From positions 61,060 to 125,059 of the forward strand of contig JAYVGP010000009.1 of NCBI GenBank assembly GCA_043772005.1: 64,000 nucleotides of DNA. Reading direction: 5' to 3'. This stretch comes from JAYSSF01 sp043772005 (GTDB lineage: Bacteria; Patescibacteriota; Gracilibacteria; Absconditabacterales; Absconditicoccaceae). The notes beneath the pieces were generated by a model that worked only from the letters and a program-made list of their open reading frames with translations, was not told the DNA's origin and did no database searches. Of this stretch, positions 10,638 through 20,353 are shown piece by piece. Each line of letters opens with the position of its first letter. Within the stretch, counting starts at the first letter, position 1. The translations under genes were made by a program, and so were the position numbers.

Positions 10638-12152
10638 ATGGATTCTACAAAAGTTTGACTTATTATTTTGGATGGACGAGGGTTGGCTGAAGATATGAGT
10701 AGATCTGCAATAGCACAAGCTCATACACCTCATTTTGATCATCTGTGGGAGAATTATCCACATACAACACTTGTGACTTATGGTGAGCAGGTGGGTTTAC
10801 CTGAATGACAGATGGGAAATAGTGAAGTCTGACATATGAATATTGGTGCGTGACGCGTGGTGTATCAAGATTTGGTCAAGATTGGTAAGTCCATGCGTGA
10901 GTGAGACTTTGAACATAATGAAATCTTGGTAGCAGCGATTCACAAGGCTAAGTCAGAAGCGAAACCTATTCATTTGGTAGGACTGGTTTCTGATGGCGGT
11001 GTTCATAGTCATATTGATCATTTGTTATATTTGATTGATATATGTCATAAGTATGGTGTACATACTATCGTGCATGCGATTACTGATGGGCGTGATGTGG
11101 GACCCCAGACGTGATTGAAATATATCCGTACAGTGTATGAGTTTTGTCAGTCACATAATAGTCATATTCAGTCAGTGATTGGTCGTTATTATGCGATGGA
11201 TAGAGATAACCGTTGGGAAAGAGTAGCCAAGGCGTATGATTTGATGGTGAAAGGAGTAGGAGCCAGATTCGCTGATCCTATCCAGTGATTGGAGGCGAGC
11301 TATGGTGCTACTATTTATGATGAGTTTGTGGAGCCAATTCTGGTATCGCATGAGCAAAATCAATATGTTGTTGATGGATCAATCGTCATCATTACTAATT
11401 TTCGTACTGATCGTGGTCGTGAGCTTGTGGCAGCACTTAACCAATCTGATCATGATGAACAACACATGAAAGCGCTGGATCTGACGATGGTCACCATGAC
11501 CAACTATGATGACAGCTTCCATGATGTGCAAGTCCTTGCTCCAAGACAAAATCTCAATATGACATTGGGTGAAGTATTATCTCTTGCTGGTAAGACACAA
11601 CTGAGAATTGCTGAGACAGAAAAATATCCTCATGTAACGTTCTTCTTTTCATGAGGACAAGAGACAGAGTTTGTGGGTGAGCAGAGGATCGTTGTTCCAT
11701 CGCCAAAGGTAGCAACATACGATCTCCAACCCGAAATGTCTGCACCAGCCGTGACTCAGTCAGCAATTGATTATATTACTAGTCATCAACCAGATTTTAT
11801 CGCATTGAATTGGGCGAATACTGATATGGTCTGACATACATGAATGATGTCCGCTGCTGTCAAGGCTGCCGAAGCAGTAGACGCTGGTCTTGGCCAACTC
11901 ATGGATGCAACATTGCTATTATGATATACATGGATTGTAATTGCAGATCATGGTAACGCGGACATTATTATGAATTCAGATGGTTCTCCTCACACAGCCC
12001 ATACACTTAATCCTGTGCCATGTATCATTATATCACAAGAACCGATGAATGTTGATTTATCAGAGGGTAAACTTGCTGATATAGCCCCAACTATCTTGAA
12101 ACTTATGTGAGTAACTCAACCATCTGTGATGGATGGAATAAGCTTGGTATAA
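10638..12152 (+). CDS. gpmI: 2,3-bisphosphoglycerate-independent phosphoglycerate mutase
   Basis: Glycolytic interconversion of 3- and 2-phosphoglycerate by a two-Mn enzyme; 504 aa, normal for the family. The N-terminal metal site LIILDGRGL and the phospho-serine motif GQMGNSEVGHMNIGAGR with Ser62 are intact, and two glycines of this signature are written TGA. Further motifs are GLVSDGGVHSH, HAITDGRDVGP, IGRYYAMDRDNRW, FRTDRGRE, the C-terminal metal site NWANTDMVGHTG and IADHGNAD. It follows the DedA gene by 35 bp. A weak hairpin with a T-run lies about 35 bp downstream. Confidence 0.97.
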
Positions 12153-12187
12153 TAGTGCTTGATATTTGTGCTTAATTATATAGATTA

Positions 12188-12218
12188 GTAGTGACTTTTA
12201 GTTACTATTTTTCTTTTT
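12188..12218 (+). terminator. Weak rho-independent terminator after gpmI
   Basis: A seven-pair stem (TAGTGAC with GTTACTA, one G-T pair) and five-base loop followed by a T-rich run, ending just before the next ATG. Confidence 0.5.
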
Positions 12219-12220
12219 TT

Positions 12221-13318
12221 ATGGAAAGCTTTGAACCTGTAGATGGATGAGTAATTATTGTACCAAAAGAGCATGGGTATAAAAAATTATCACAGTTGCA
12301 GTGAGGTGATGCCTTTCTTCATCATCAATCCAATGACATAACGGCACGTGCGCTCATCCAGGAAATTGAGCGTAGTACTCGGCCCAGTGCCAAAGCGTGA
12401 TATATTATACCGTTAAATAATCAATGACGTACCATGGTGCCACGATCAAATAGATATCGTATCGTCAAGGCTTATGGTGGTAAGGCGTTGGAAACTCCCT
12501 TGACGCGGCGCAAAGCTGATGCTGATTGATCGATATGAGCAAATACGCTGAATATCATAAAAAAAATGAAAAGCAATCCTCTAATTAGTAATAATGAAAT
12601 CATTACTACTCTGTGATGGTCAGATTTAAATCTCATTGAAAAGGTTTCCGCTAATGATTTAGATAGGCGAATTGATGTTATTATATCAAAATTTAGTCCT
12701 CACGAATCTATACAAATTATTCAAGACCTCGCACAAGATCAAAACAATAGAAGACTTATTTCCCATTGGCTTAATCTTAATGATAAATCCGTCAAAGAAA
12801 AACTGATAAAAATAATATGAGATCCAAAGTTACAACATATAACACAACTTGAACAGATTATTAAATGAATCGATGTTGATACTGAATTATATCGCCAACT
12901 AACTACATTTCCTATGGAAACTCATGCCCAAGCGGCTACTAGAGAATTTGGTGAGGAAACTTGATATTGTGACATAGATCCTGAAGATCTCATTCACTTT
13001 TATACACTTAGTGTGGTGAAATATACTGAAGATGGACATCGTTGGATGAAAGATTGTCACTATTTTATTTATAAAAAGGACCTTGGGAAAAGGTGAAGAA
13101 TCAAAGAATCACTTTCAGAACAAGATCAAGAGTTGGAAATGATTTCAAATATATCGATAAAAGATGTTATTAATAAGCAGGAAGAATGACTTAAACGAAA
13201 ACTTGATAATTTTAATAAAAATGAGAAGCGCAAAGGTAAATTTGGTACGGGTGTAGCTAATTGGATGGCATTTCAAGAGCTCAATAGTCAGATTAATAGT
13301 GGTACAATAAAAATATAG
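12221..13318 (+). CDS. Nudix-like protein with a helical insertion
   Basis: A 365-aa protein. The C-terminal third has ETHAQAATREFGEETGY, which fits the E-x7-RE-U-x-EE-x-G-U core of the Nudix box (about residues 235-251), so a nucleoside-diphosphate-X hydrolase fold is likely. The N-terminal GYIIPLNNQGRTMVPRSNRYRIVKAYGGK resembles the first strands of a Nudix domain. Between them lie about 130 mainly helical residues that look like repeat or armadillo-type helices. The Nudix glycine normally five residues before the first Glu is not evident, so catalysis is uncertain. The end has a Lys-rich helix. Substrate unknown. Confidence 0.55.
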
Positions 13319-13342
13319 TCTTGGCATAGGAATTAAGAAAAT

Positions 13343-13373
13343 AAAAAATCTCACAACAATGTGAGATTTTTTG
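13343..13373. terminator. Bidirectional rho-independent terminator
   Basis: A near-perfect stem AAAAATCTCACA / TGTGAGATTTTTT with a four-base loop, with T-runs on both strands. It separates the plus Nudix-like gene from the minus tRNA cluster. Confidence 0.85.
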
Positions 13374-13398
13374 ATATTATGATTAATATTGAGAGACA

Positions 13399-13473
13399 TG
13401 GTGACCGTACGGGGAGTTGAACCCCGCTTGCAGGATTGAAAGTCCCGAGTCCTAACCGATAGACGATACGGCC
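13399..13473 (-). tRNA. tRNA-Glu (TTC)
   Basis: The acceptor stem GGCCGTA/TACGGTC pairs with one G-T. The anticodon stem CGGGA/TCCTG encloses CTTTCAA, anticodon TTC. A T-loop GTTCAAC is present and the 3' CCA is encoded. Length 75. Confidence 0.95.
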
Positions 13474-13512
13474 ATTAAACTTTATACTAAGTTGAAGCTT
13501 ACTTGATACTTT

Positions 13513-13564
13513 ACCATATAAATGGCGGTATGACTACGTCATCCGCAACCATATAAATGGCGGT
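13513..13564. repeat. 17-bp direct repeat including the tRNA-Asp 3' end
   Basis: ACCATATAAATGGCGGT occurs at 13513-13529 and again at 13548-13564. The second copy covers the last bases of tRNA-Asp with CCA plus flanking DNA. Either a local duplication or a degraded attachment-type repeat. Confidence 0.7.
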
Positions 13565-13634
13565 CCGGAAGGGACTCGAACCCTCGACCTCCCGCGTGAC
13601 AGGCGGGCGTTCTAACCAGCTGAACTACCGGACC
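13558..13634 (-). tRNA. tRNA-Asp (GTC)
   Basis: Acceptor GGTCCGG/CCGGACC is fully paired. The anticodon stem CCCGC/GCGGG encloses CTGTCAC, anticodon GTC. T-loop GGTTCGAGTCC is canonical and the 3' CCA is encoded. Length 77. Confidence 0.96.
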
Positions 13635-13659
13635 ACAGAACGATTTGATATTATTAATT

Positions 13660-13731
13660 AGCCGGCTGCGAGAGTCGAACTCGCGACCTACCGCTTACAA
13701 GGCGGTAGCTCTACCACTGAGCTAAGCCGGC
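13660..13731 (-). tRNA. tRNA-Thr (TGT)
   Basis: Acceptor GCCGGCT/AGCCGGC is fully paired. The anticodon stem ACCGC/GCGGT encloses CTTGTAA, anticodon TGT. Unlike the Glu and Asp genes next to it, the 3' CCA is not encoded, so CCA-adding enzyme would be needed. Length 72. Confidence 0.95.
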
Positions 13732-13774
13732 ACAATTTCCCGATTAGATCGGGATTACATATATGAGATGTTAA

Positions 13775-14170
13775 TTATTTAGTTGTTGTCTTTTTAGCTG
13801 GAGCCTTCTTTGTTACAGCCTTAGGTGCTGTTTTTTTAGCTGGAGCCTTCTCTTTCGCTACTTTTTCTTTTTTTGGAGCCTTAGGGGCCTTGATTTTGGT
13901 TGGCAGAGTTGTACCAGTTTCATTCATTGTTTTCATAAGAGTAGATTTTTTCCTACTAGCACTTTGCTTAGTAATGATATTTCTCTTACTTGCTTTGTCG
14001 ATTCTTTTTTGTGCTTCTACTACCAAATCAGCAATATTGTCAGCTTTTATTTCTACCGCTTTTTTTACAGCTTTAACTGCAGATTTCATCAAGTCCTTGA
14101 ACTCAACATTTACTGCTCTTTTTTTTACTGCTTGTTTCGCTGCTTTAGCGGCTGATTTTTTGATTGGCAT
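13775..14170 (-). CDS. rpsT: 30S ribosomal protein S20 with Ala/Lys/Pro-rich tail
   Basis: Small-subunit protein binding 16S rRNA; 131 aa against about 85-90 in most bacteria. The first 85 residues match S20: MPIKKSAAKAAKQAVKKRA, a helical middle with two AVKKAVE-type turns, then IDKASKRNIITKQSASRKKS. The remaining 45 or so residues are a low-complexity tail of KAPKAPKKEKVAKE and repeated APAKKTA/KKAPAKK units, resembling histone H1-like tails. The gene sits between tRNA-Thr and tRNA-Asn on the same strand, probably one stable-RNA transcript. No TGA-Gly is needed in this frame. Confidence 0.9.
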   Translation of the reverse strand: MPIKKSAAKAAKQAVKKRAVNVEFKDLMKSAVKAVKKAVEIKADNIADLVVEAQKRIDKASKRNIITKQSASRKKSTLMKTMNETGTTLPTKIKAPKAPKKEKVAKEKAPAKKTAPKAVTKKAPAKKTTTK

Positions 14171-14232
14171 GATAAGATTTTGATAGATAAGAAACTAATG
14201 ATCTGGTTTAATTGATGCGCGTACTAATAGTA

Positions 14233-14304
14233 CTCCGAGGGTGGGATTCGAACCCACGACCAATTGGTTAACAGCCAACTGCTCTACCGCTGAGCTACCT
14301 CGGA
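14233..14304 (-). tRNA. tRNA-Asn (GTT)
   Basis: Acceptor TCCGAGG/CCTCGGA is fully paired. The loop CTGTTAA gives anticodon GTT, and T-loop GGTTCGAATCC is canonical. 3' CCA is not encoded. It lies upstream of rpsT on the same strand. Length 72. Confidence 0.95.
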
Positions 14305-14356
14305 ACAAAATTTGCTCCAAAACTGAATGACTCCAGCGAAGGACAACGTAGCGATC

Positions 14357-14384
14357 AATATAACTATTGTTAATCTGTTTTCAA
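14357..14384 (-). promoter_or_regulatory. Sigma-70-type promoter for the tRNA-Asn/rpsT/tRNA cluster
   Basis: On the minus strand, TTGAAA and TATATT are separated by 16 bp, about 50 bp upstream of tRNA-Asn. It overlaps the end of prsW. Confidence 0.6.
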
Positions 14385-15218
14385 GTTATTTTTTGTTTCA
14401 AAGTAGAGTCTGTCACATTGATATGTCATTCGTGATACGAGTCCATATCACACAACCATTACTATTATTATTTGAATCCATCATCAGGATACAATAGAAG
14501 TATTATATCACATATGTATGGCAGTGACGACTATTGCACTTATAAGCATTCACCAGATACCCCAGCCATGACGATAGAGATACCAGTATCCATACGCAAG
14601 CCCACCACTATAGACCATATGTATGATTGGTCCCATAATCCATCTAAGGAGATTACTTGTTACTAGTGTGGTGTCATGGATCATACTTGATAGATAGACA
14701 AGATTTTCGATACATGCAAATCATAATCCACTTAACATACCAAACAAGATAATATCAGAGGCAGTTGTACCATATAGTTTAAATGAACCTAGTCAGATAT
14801 AATATTTTACATATTCTTCAACACCCGCTGCTATCAGATAATAATAGACTGGATATCGACCTAATTGAGGAAACCCAACACCGATAATAGAGAGAGCTAT
14901 CATGATGATAAGTTGGTGCTGACTGACCTGATGTCCTGCGCGATAAAAGATAACTAGTCCTATAATAAATCCTACTATCATCATATATCCAATATATCGT
15001 AGTGCTGAATATGTGGTTATAGTTGGCTCTATCCATGACTGTGATGTGGCTCGTATATATAGGTGTGGAAAACTGATGATGCTTGCTACTCCTATCATAC
15101 TTAGACCTAATAGTACTAGGATTGTGGATATGCGTAAACGGTAAAATTGTAGTGATTGTTGAACGAGCCACCATCGAGCGAGACATGCAATAAATGTAAT
15201 AATGATGGATATGATCAT
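14370..15218 (-). CDS. PrsW-family intramembrane metalloprotease
   Basis: A 282-aa polytopic membrane protein with about eight helices. It carries the PrsW/CAAX-protease-superfamily motifs: GVEEYVKYY with Glu134-Glu135 and Lys138, GFACIENLVYL (the FAxxEN motif), and GPIIHMVYSGGLAYGYW plus a late AIHMGYN that provides histidine ligands. In Bacillus PrsW cleaves an anti-sigma factor; the target here is unknown. The gene lies 14 bp downstream of a secreted protein of unknown function, which may be a partner. Several TGA-Gly codons lie in the second half. Confidence 0.88.
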
Positions 15219-15232
15219 TGAGTGGAGGTTTA

Positions 15233-16543
15233 TTATTCGCTTTTACTAGTATCATCTTTCTTTTGGGTGTTGAGACGATCAATCATCCAAAACTTAATAC
15301 TTGCTTGTCGTGGCTTAATATACTTATTTACAGCACTATTACTTGCTTCATGTGCTGCGAGGAGTCAAATATGAAGAGGATATGCTGACTCAAATTGACC
15401 AATGAGATTGGTGCTATTTTGCGCTGCATTGTAGATGCGGCGAAGCTGAGCTTGGCGAAGTATTCTTATATGGTTAAGGAGTTGCGATTGTCAATTTGTT
15501 CATAGTCCGACTTTATTACCTACGAGGAAGCTTGTGCTCAGTGATGCGGTAGATTCATACATTGCGAGAAATTGTTCATAGAACCGTAGTTCGTTATATA
15601 TCATACTATTGTATGCTTGAGTGCTTGAGTGATCGTTGATACCACATCATAAGAGATTGATGCCGTTATTGATATTATCGCATTCGTATTGGAGTAGTCT
15701 TTCTCCGTTGATAGCGGTGGTTTTTTTGATAATTTCTTTTCAAAATTGGGTACGGTTTGTTTTGATGATGTTATATGTACTAGGGAATCAACATCGTGGT
15801 ACGCTATTCTTGGAGTCTTCAAAATATGGGATATTGCTGTTTTCACATAAGATGTTGTTAATGTTTTCAATGCGTTTGATCATGGTTTTTCCACTACCAT
15901 AAGCAAAGTGCTGTGCTACAAAATATCCAAGATCTTCTTCGTTGAGACTCAGATATCATCGTGATGTGCCTTGGCGGATGTTAGTGAGATCATTAAATGT
16001 GATGAGTGTAATTTTATGTATTGTATCCATGAGGTCGCAGTCATTGAGATTGTTTGCTTGTGTGTTGATAGGACAGGCTTTAGTATCGAGAATGGGGTTG
16101 ATTTGTTCTCGTTTGGTTGTCTTTATGGCAGAGATGAGTTTTTTGTTAAACCTATCTTTGATAGTTCAGCCGTCAAGAAATGGAGCACATATGATATATG
16201 CTAATGTTGACTGATTGGGTGATGTGTACGTACCTGACGCATATACAAATCAATCGATTGTGGTTTTCTTTTTGTTTATAGTGATTGAATTATCTGTAAC
16301 AGCATTACACCAATGTTGCATAACAGTACGACGGCTAAGATTATCATCAGGGAAACCATTGACAAATTTAGTACTGTATTGCTGCATAAATTGATCTTTG
16401 GAGAGCCAAATTGCTTGAGATGAGTTTTGTAGGAAAATGATGAGGATTAAGGACAAGAATAGTAAGAGAGACTTGATTTTAAATAACGAGAAAATGGTTT
16501 GAAAGGAGTTTAGGTTATGTTGATGATGATTGTTGCTGTTCAT
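15233..16543 (-). CDS. Secreted or membrane-anchored protein of unknown function
   Basis: 436 aa. A basic N-terminal region is followed by a strong hydrophobic segment (LLLFLSLILIIFL, about residues 26-38) and a small-residue stretch SSQAIW, consistent with a signal peptide. The mature part is mostly helical and contains several Cys (CNAV, CAPFL, ACPINT, NDCDLM, LCENS, RCGF, YECDN, GCGIND) that could form disulfides outside the cell. No known family recognised. It starts 20 bp after the comF stop and is followed by prsW, so comF, this gene and prsW look like one operon. Confidence 0.75.
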
Positions 16544-16562
16544 TGTGTCTGAGGATAGTGAT

Positions 16563-17222
16563 TTATCTATTTCTTGCAATACAAACTCACCAGATCTGAC
16601 TATGTGGATGGTGCTCATGGAGGATGCGAGCACACTCACTGATCGTAGCTCCTGTGGTGATGATGTCGTCGACGAGGATTATGAGGGGGGAGATTTGGAG
16701 CGATGGAGCGATGGAGCTTTGACTTTGAGAAGTAAAGGAGTTGAGAACATTCTTGAGCCTATCGGTCCTGTTTTGTATCTTGACCTGACTGGTGGTTCGG
16801 CGAGATTTGGTGAGAAGTGGAGAATAGGGGAGATCGAGAGACTGAGCGATTGATTTGGCCAATAACTCAGCTTGGTTATATCCTCTGGTGAAATAGCGTT
16901 TGAATCGATGTGTGGGTACGGCAGTGACGACTGCTTGTCATGGATGAGTTTGGACTTGTTGGATCAGTTCGGTAGTGTGGATCAGTGTGGCAAGCTTATC
17001 TCATAGTGTCTTGGCAATCGTCTTACCTCTACCGTATTTGAGACGATGGACAAGGTGTCTGACGATACGATCATAATGTCGTCCAATCACCAATCACTGC
17101 AAGCCAGAACATCCATCGAGATCAGATGTTTCTTCATATACATTCAGATGTCTTTGGCAGTTGAGACATAGCACAGGACCGCTTTGGCGACAGATGCTAC
17201 ATTGGGTGAAATAGTTGATCAT
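16563..17222 (-). CDS. comF: ComF-family phosphoribosyltransferase-like protein
   Basis: Competence-associated PRTase-fold protein, 219 aa. It has an N-terminal zinc ribbon with C8-x2-C11 and C19-x2-C22, then HRLKYGRGKTIAKTLG, PVPTHRFKRYFTRGYNQAELLAKSIA (typical ComF block), and the PRPP loop ILVDDIITTGAT. In transformable bacteria ComF helps import single-stranded DNA. A run of repeated bases (about 16699-16722) encodes SQSSIAPSLQ, a low-complexity insertion. The final residues after TGA-Gly are GVCIARNR. Confidence 0.93.
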
Positions 17223-17246
17223 TGTGACAAAAGAATTTGCAAAAGT

Positions 17247-17275
17247 TTGACAAACTAGTATAGTCTGAGTATACT
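17247..17275 (+). promoter_or_regulatory. Consensus sigma-70-type promoter
   Basis: TTGACA and TATACT separated by 17 bp, in the divergent gap between comF (minus) and the 74-aa membrane protein gene (plus). Confidence 0.8.
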
Positions 17276-17368
17276 AATAACTTGTATCAATAGTAATTGC
17301 ACTTTCAAGTTATTAGCTTTGATTTTTCTGAGGGAAAATCAATACCTTTATTATGTGTGATTTCTACT

Positions 17369-17593
17369 ATGGAACAAATATTACTTATTGCTCAAAACAT
17401 CACCACGATTTTTGGTGCCATTATATCAATTATGGGTCTTGTAGTGGTGGTCTACGTGATTATATTGTGTGCCAAGTTTAATCGTCTGATGAAGCAAGTC
17501 AACTCTACAGCACAGTCTGTCCAACAACTTTCAATGTTGCCGCTCAATGCGCTTACTACTATTTTGAATAAGTTTTTATGATCCAGTGATTAA
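17369..17593 (+). CDS. Small single-pass membrane protein
   Basis: A 74-aa protein with one long transmembrane helix (about residues 13-38), then a short amphipathic tail. The start is ATG 17369; an in-frame TTG further up is less likely. After KFL a TGA is read as Gly and the frame ends GSSD-TAA. Its end overlaps the start of the metalloprotease gene by 16 bp, so the two are coupled. It may be a membrane partner of the protease; function unknown. Confidence 0.7.
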
Positions 17594-18654
17594 ATTATTA
17601 TATCTGACGCTATTGTATCACTGTGCTTATCGTAGCGTGAGTGACATTTGGAGGTTTGAGTCGATTACAATTACAGCAGAAGAGTGATACGATCCAGTCA
17701 GGAACGATTAACCCTGATGCAACGATAGAGGAGGTCATCGAACAAATAGAAGCTAATGCTATGGAGGTGGAGCAGATGCCGGAGTTTAAACCACAATGAG
17801 TAGATAGTTGAGTGGTGTCTGACACTATATGAGCACAGGGTATTTCGGTACAAGATACTGGAGTGAATAATGCATTAGAACAACAAAACCTAGATCAAAT
17901 GATAGAGGATGTTTTGGCGGATGATGGGCAAATACATCATGAGGTAGCAGCAGACAGCTATGGCGAAAGACTCACCCAGTTGTGTCAGACATATAAATCA
18001 TCATGTGATGTTACCCATCTTGATGGAGACTATACGGCGAAGCAGAAGTTTTCGTACCAATTGATGGTTGTGTATATGATCGAGAAGCTCAATAGTTTTG
18101 GCTATAATCCACTGGGGAGTTTGCGTAATCTGACAGTCAATAACTACACCAAGAATAAGAGATGATATGCGAGTGCCAAAATCATGGTACTTAATACCTA
18201 TCAAATGGCCAATAATAAAGAGTTTCTTCAGGTGCTTGCACATGAGATGTGACATGTGGTGGATCTGGGAGTAGTGATGGGTGATTCGAGTCAGATTGAC
18301 CCTGACTATACTGAGTTTGGTAAGGCAAAATTCTCTGTGAATGATTACTCATTGGCTTTTTATGCCATATCTCGAAGTAATGAGGATACGATGCGCGGCA
18401 CTATGACGTCACTTGATTTTGTTAGTGGATATGGTATGACCAATCCATTTGAGGATTTTGCTGAGTGTCATAATATGTATCAATATCATCGTGAGGTGTT
18501 TGCGTATTTGGCGAGTACAAGTGTAGTCCTTAAGCGTAAATACGACTATTTTAATGATCTATATCAAGCCAATTATCTATCAGCAAATTTTAACCCAACT
18601 ATCTTGAAGAATCTTGATATTGAGACGAGGGTGCGAGATACAACCAGGATGTAG
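17578..18654 (+). CDS. Membrane-anchored HExxH zinc metalloprotease
   Basis: 358 aa. An N-terminal hydrophobic stretch (about residues 8-27) is a signal anchor, followed by an acidic linker (EEVIEQIEANAMEVEQM, LDQMIEDVLADDG) and a C-terminal catalytic domain. The zinc motif is H222-E-M-G-H226, whose Gly is a TGA. NPFEDFAECHNMY supplies the probable third ligand, Glu292, giving a gluzincin-type layout similar to anthrax lethal factor-like peptidases. The start ATG 17578 lies within the upstream small gene. Substrate unknown; location outside the membrane suggests processing of surface or host proteins (inference). Confidence 0.8.
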
Positions 18655-19134
18655 TTATTTAAAAACAACCTTATTTACTGCAAGTTTTTCTTCTTCATCT
18701 ATGTCTGGAAACACATATCATGGGGCGATTATACTTACTGGTTCATAGAGTTTAATGAGTTGTGTGAGTGGCTCAAGAAACTGGATAGTATTATCTCTAC
18801 TATTGATCGGATACACTTCATCGTCTTCGGGTGCGGTATTTTTGTTGTTGCTTGGGATAGCAAATCTGAGGACCTCATTATTTTCTTGAGTGATGGTAAG
18901 ATTGCGGATAAATTCTACCCCACTATAGTCACAGATCTCGTGGAAAGCAGCCTTGAGTCATAATATGGCGATCCATACTTCATTGTGGTTGACTGCTGTG
19001 ATCTTAAAACGCAGATCAAGTTTATCATTGGTGATATTGGTTATCGTATCAATTGGTTGACTACTTCGAGTGATGATATCTTCTGATCCTGGTTTGGTGA
19101 GGAGATCCCCGACTTTGATGGTTCGTGAATACAT
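18655..19134 (-). CDS. DUF177/YceD-like protein
   Basis: 159 aa, acidic, cytoplasmic. The segment DDEVYPINSRDNTIQFLEPLTQLIKLYEPVS resembles the DUF177 (YceD) signature region, where DDE.YP is followed by an LxEPL-type helix, and the end is Asp/Glu-rich. DUF177 genes usually stand next to rpmF and act in 23S rRNA processing. No rpmF is seen here: the neighbour is a convergent protease gene, so this assignment stays tentative. Confidence 0.45.
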
Positions 19135-19251
19135 TATTAAGGTTTAAAAACTAATAGGCTAAGAAGCTACATATTAGAATAGTGATGAGAACTTGAAAAT
19201 CAATGTGAGATTGCTATCCTTATTTATTCTTTATCTTTTTTTCTGAAGTTC

Positions 19252-20172
19252 ATGATATATGTACTCTGACATACTAATCCAGATACTGACGCTATTTTGT
19301 CTGCTATGATCTATGCAAAATACTTACAACTTGGATGAGTAGAGGCAACTCCAGTAAGACTAGGAGAACTTAATAATGAGACCAAACATGTCCTTATGTT
19401 GTTGAGGTGGGAGACCCCTCAGTTGGTAGAATTATTGCCTGTCGGTACAAAAGTTGCTCTTACTGATCATAATGAGGTTACTCAGTCGATTAGTAATCTT
19501 ATAGAATTAGATGTAGTTGCTATTATAGATCATCATAAATTTAATTTCCAAACTAGTCAGCCCATTGATATTCTCGTGAGGCCTATAGCATCTACTTGTA
19601 GTGTGATTTACGGTTTATGGAAATCGAGATGAGCCGAAATTCCTCTAGATGTGGCCAAAGCAATGATGATGGGAATAGTTTCTGATACGTTGTACTTTAG
19701 ATCTCCCACCACTACACAGTATGATAGAGATATTTTCCAAGAGCTTAATGAAATAGTACAAATTGAAAATACTGAACAATTTAGTCTTGATATGTTTGCT
19801 GCAAAATCAGATCTTGGTGATATTTATATAAGGGATTTGGTTACTTTGGATTATAAGGTATTTGAGTCGGGTGGTAAGAGATTTGGTATTGGGACGGTGG
19901 AAACTACCAATCCATGATATGCTCTTGGGCGTAAGCAGGAAATATTAGATGATTTGGTTAATCTTAAGCAGGAGCAGAACTTAGATATGGTAATGCTGTC
20001 GGTGGTTGATATTCTTAATGAACAAAATACTACATTGGTACCTACTGATATAGATGCGGAGATAATAAAGAATGTATTTGGTGTAGATTCTGTGGATAAT
20101 ATTGTTGATTTGGGTAATAGAATTTCGAGAAAGAAGCAGCTTACTGGCCCTATGACTGATTATTTTGCTTAA
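19252..20172 (+). CDS. ppaC: Manganese-dependent inorganic pyrophosphatase (DHH family)
   Basis: Hydrolyses pyrophosphate to drive biosynthesis; 306 aa, normal for family II. The metal ligands are GHTNPDTDA with His7, Asp11 and Asp13, and the DHH motif Asp93-His94-His95. MMMGIVSDTLYFRSPTTT and GIGTVETTNP follow, and the C-terminal domain has the substrate-binding SRKKQ. It is a monocistronic plus-strand gene with a possible terminator just downstream. Confidence 0.95.
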
Positions 20173-20189
20173 CATGTGTCCATCTTTTT

Positions 20190-20218
20190 ATGGCTCAGCA
20201 GTGATGTTGGGTTTTTTG
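20190..20218 (+). terminator. Probable terminator after ppaC
   Basis: CTCAGC / GTTGGG can form six pairs (two G-T) around a six-base loop, followed by TTTTTTG. Confidence 0.5.
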
Positions 20219-20287
20219 TTTGATAAAACTATATTTAGTATTTAATATATTATGTCAACTCTTAGTTGTGGTGGATATGAGTATAGT

Positions 20288-20316
20288 TTGACGATTGACG
20301 GATAAACAAATATGAT
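20288..20316 (+). promoter_or_regulatory. Consensus promoter of the 1401-aa gene
   Basis: TTGACG and TATGAT separated by 17 bp, ending 37 bp upstream of the ATG at 20354. Confidence 0.75.
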
Positions 20317-20353
20317 TACAGTAATAAATTTTATATTGTAATTATATACTATT

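Noticed and set aside
13890..14183. Phe-rich plus-strand ORF
   Set aside because: Mirror of the Lys/Ala-rich S20 gene; no independent signal.
16530..16853. Plus-strand ORF of about 107 codons
   Set aside because: Opposite to comF with its zinc ribbon and PRPP loop; a shadow frame.
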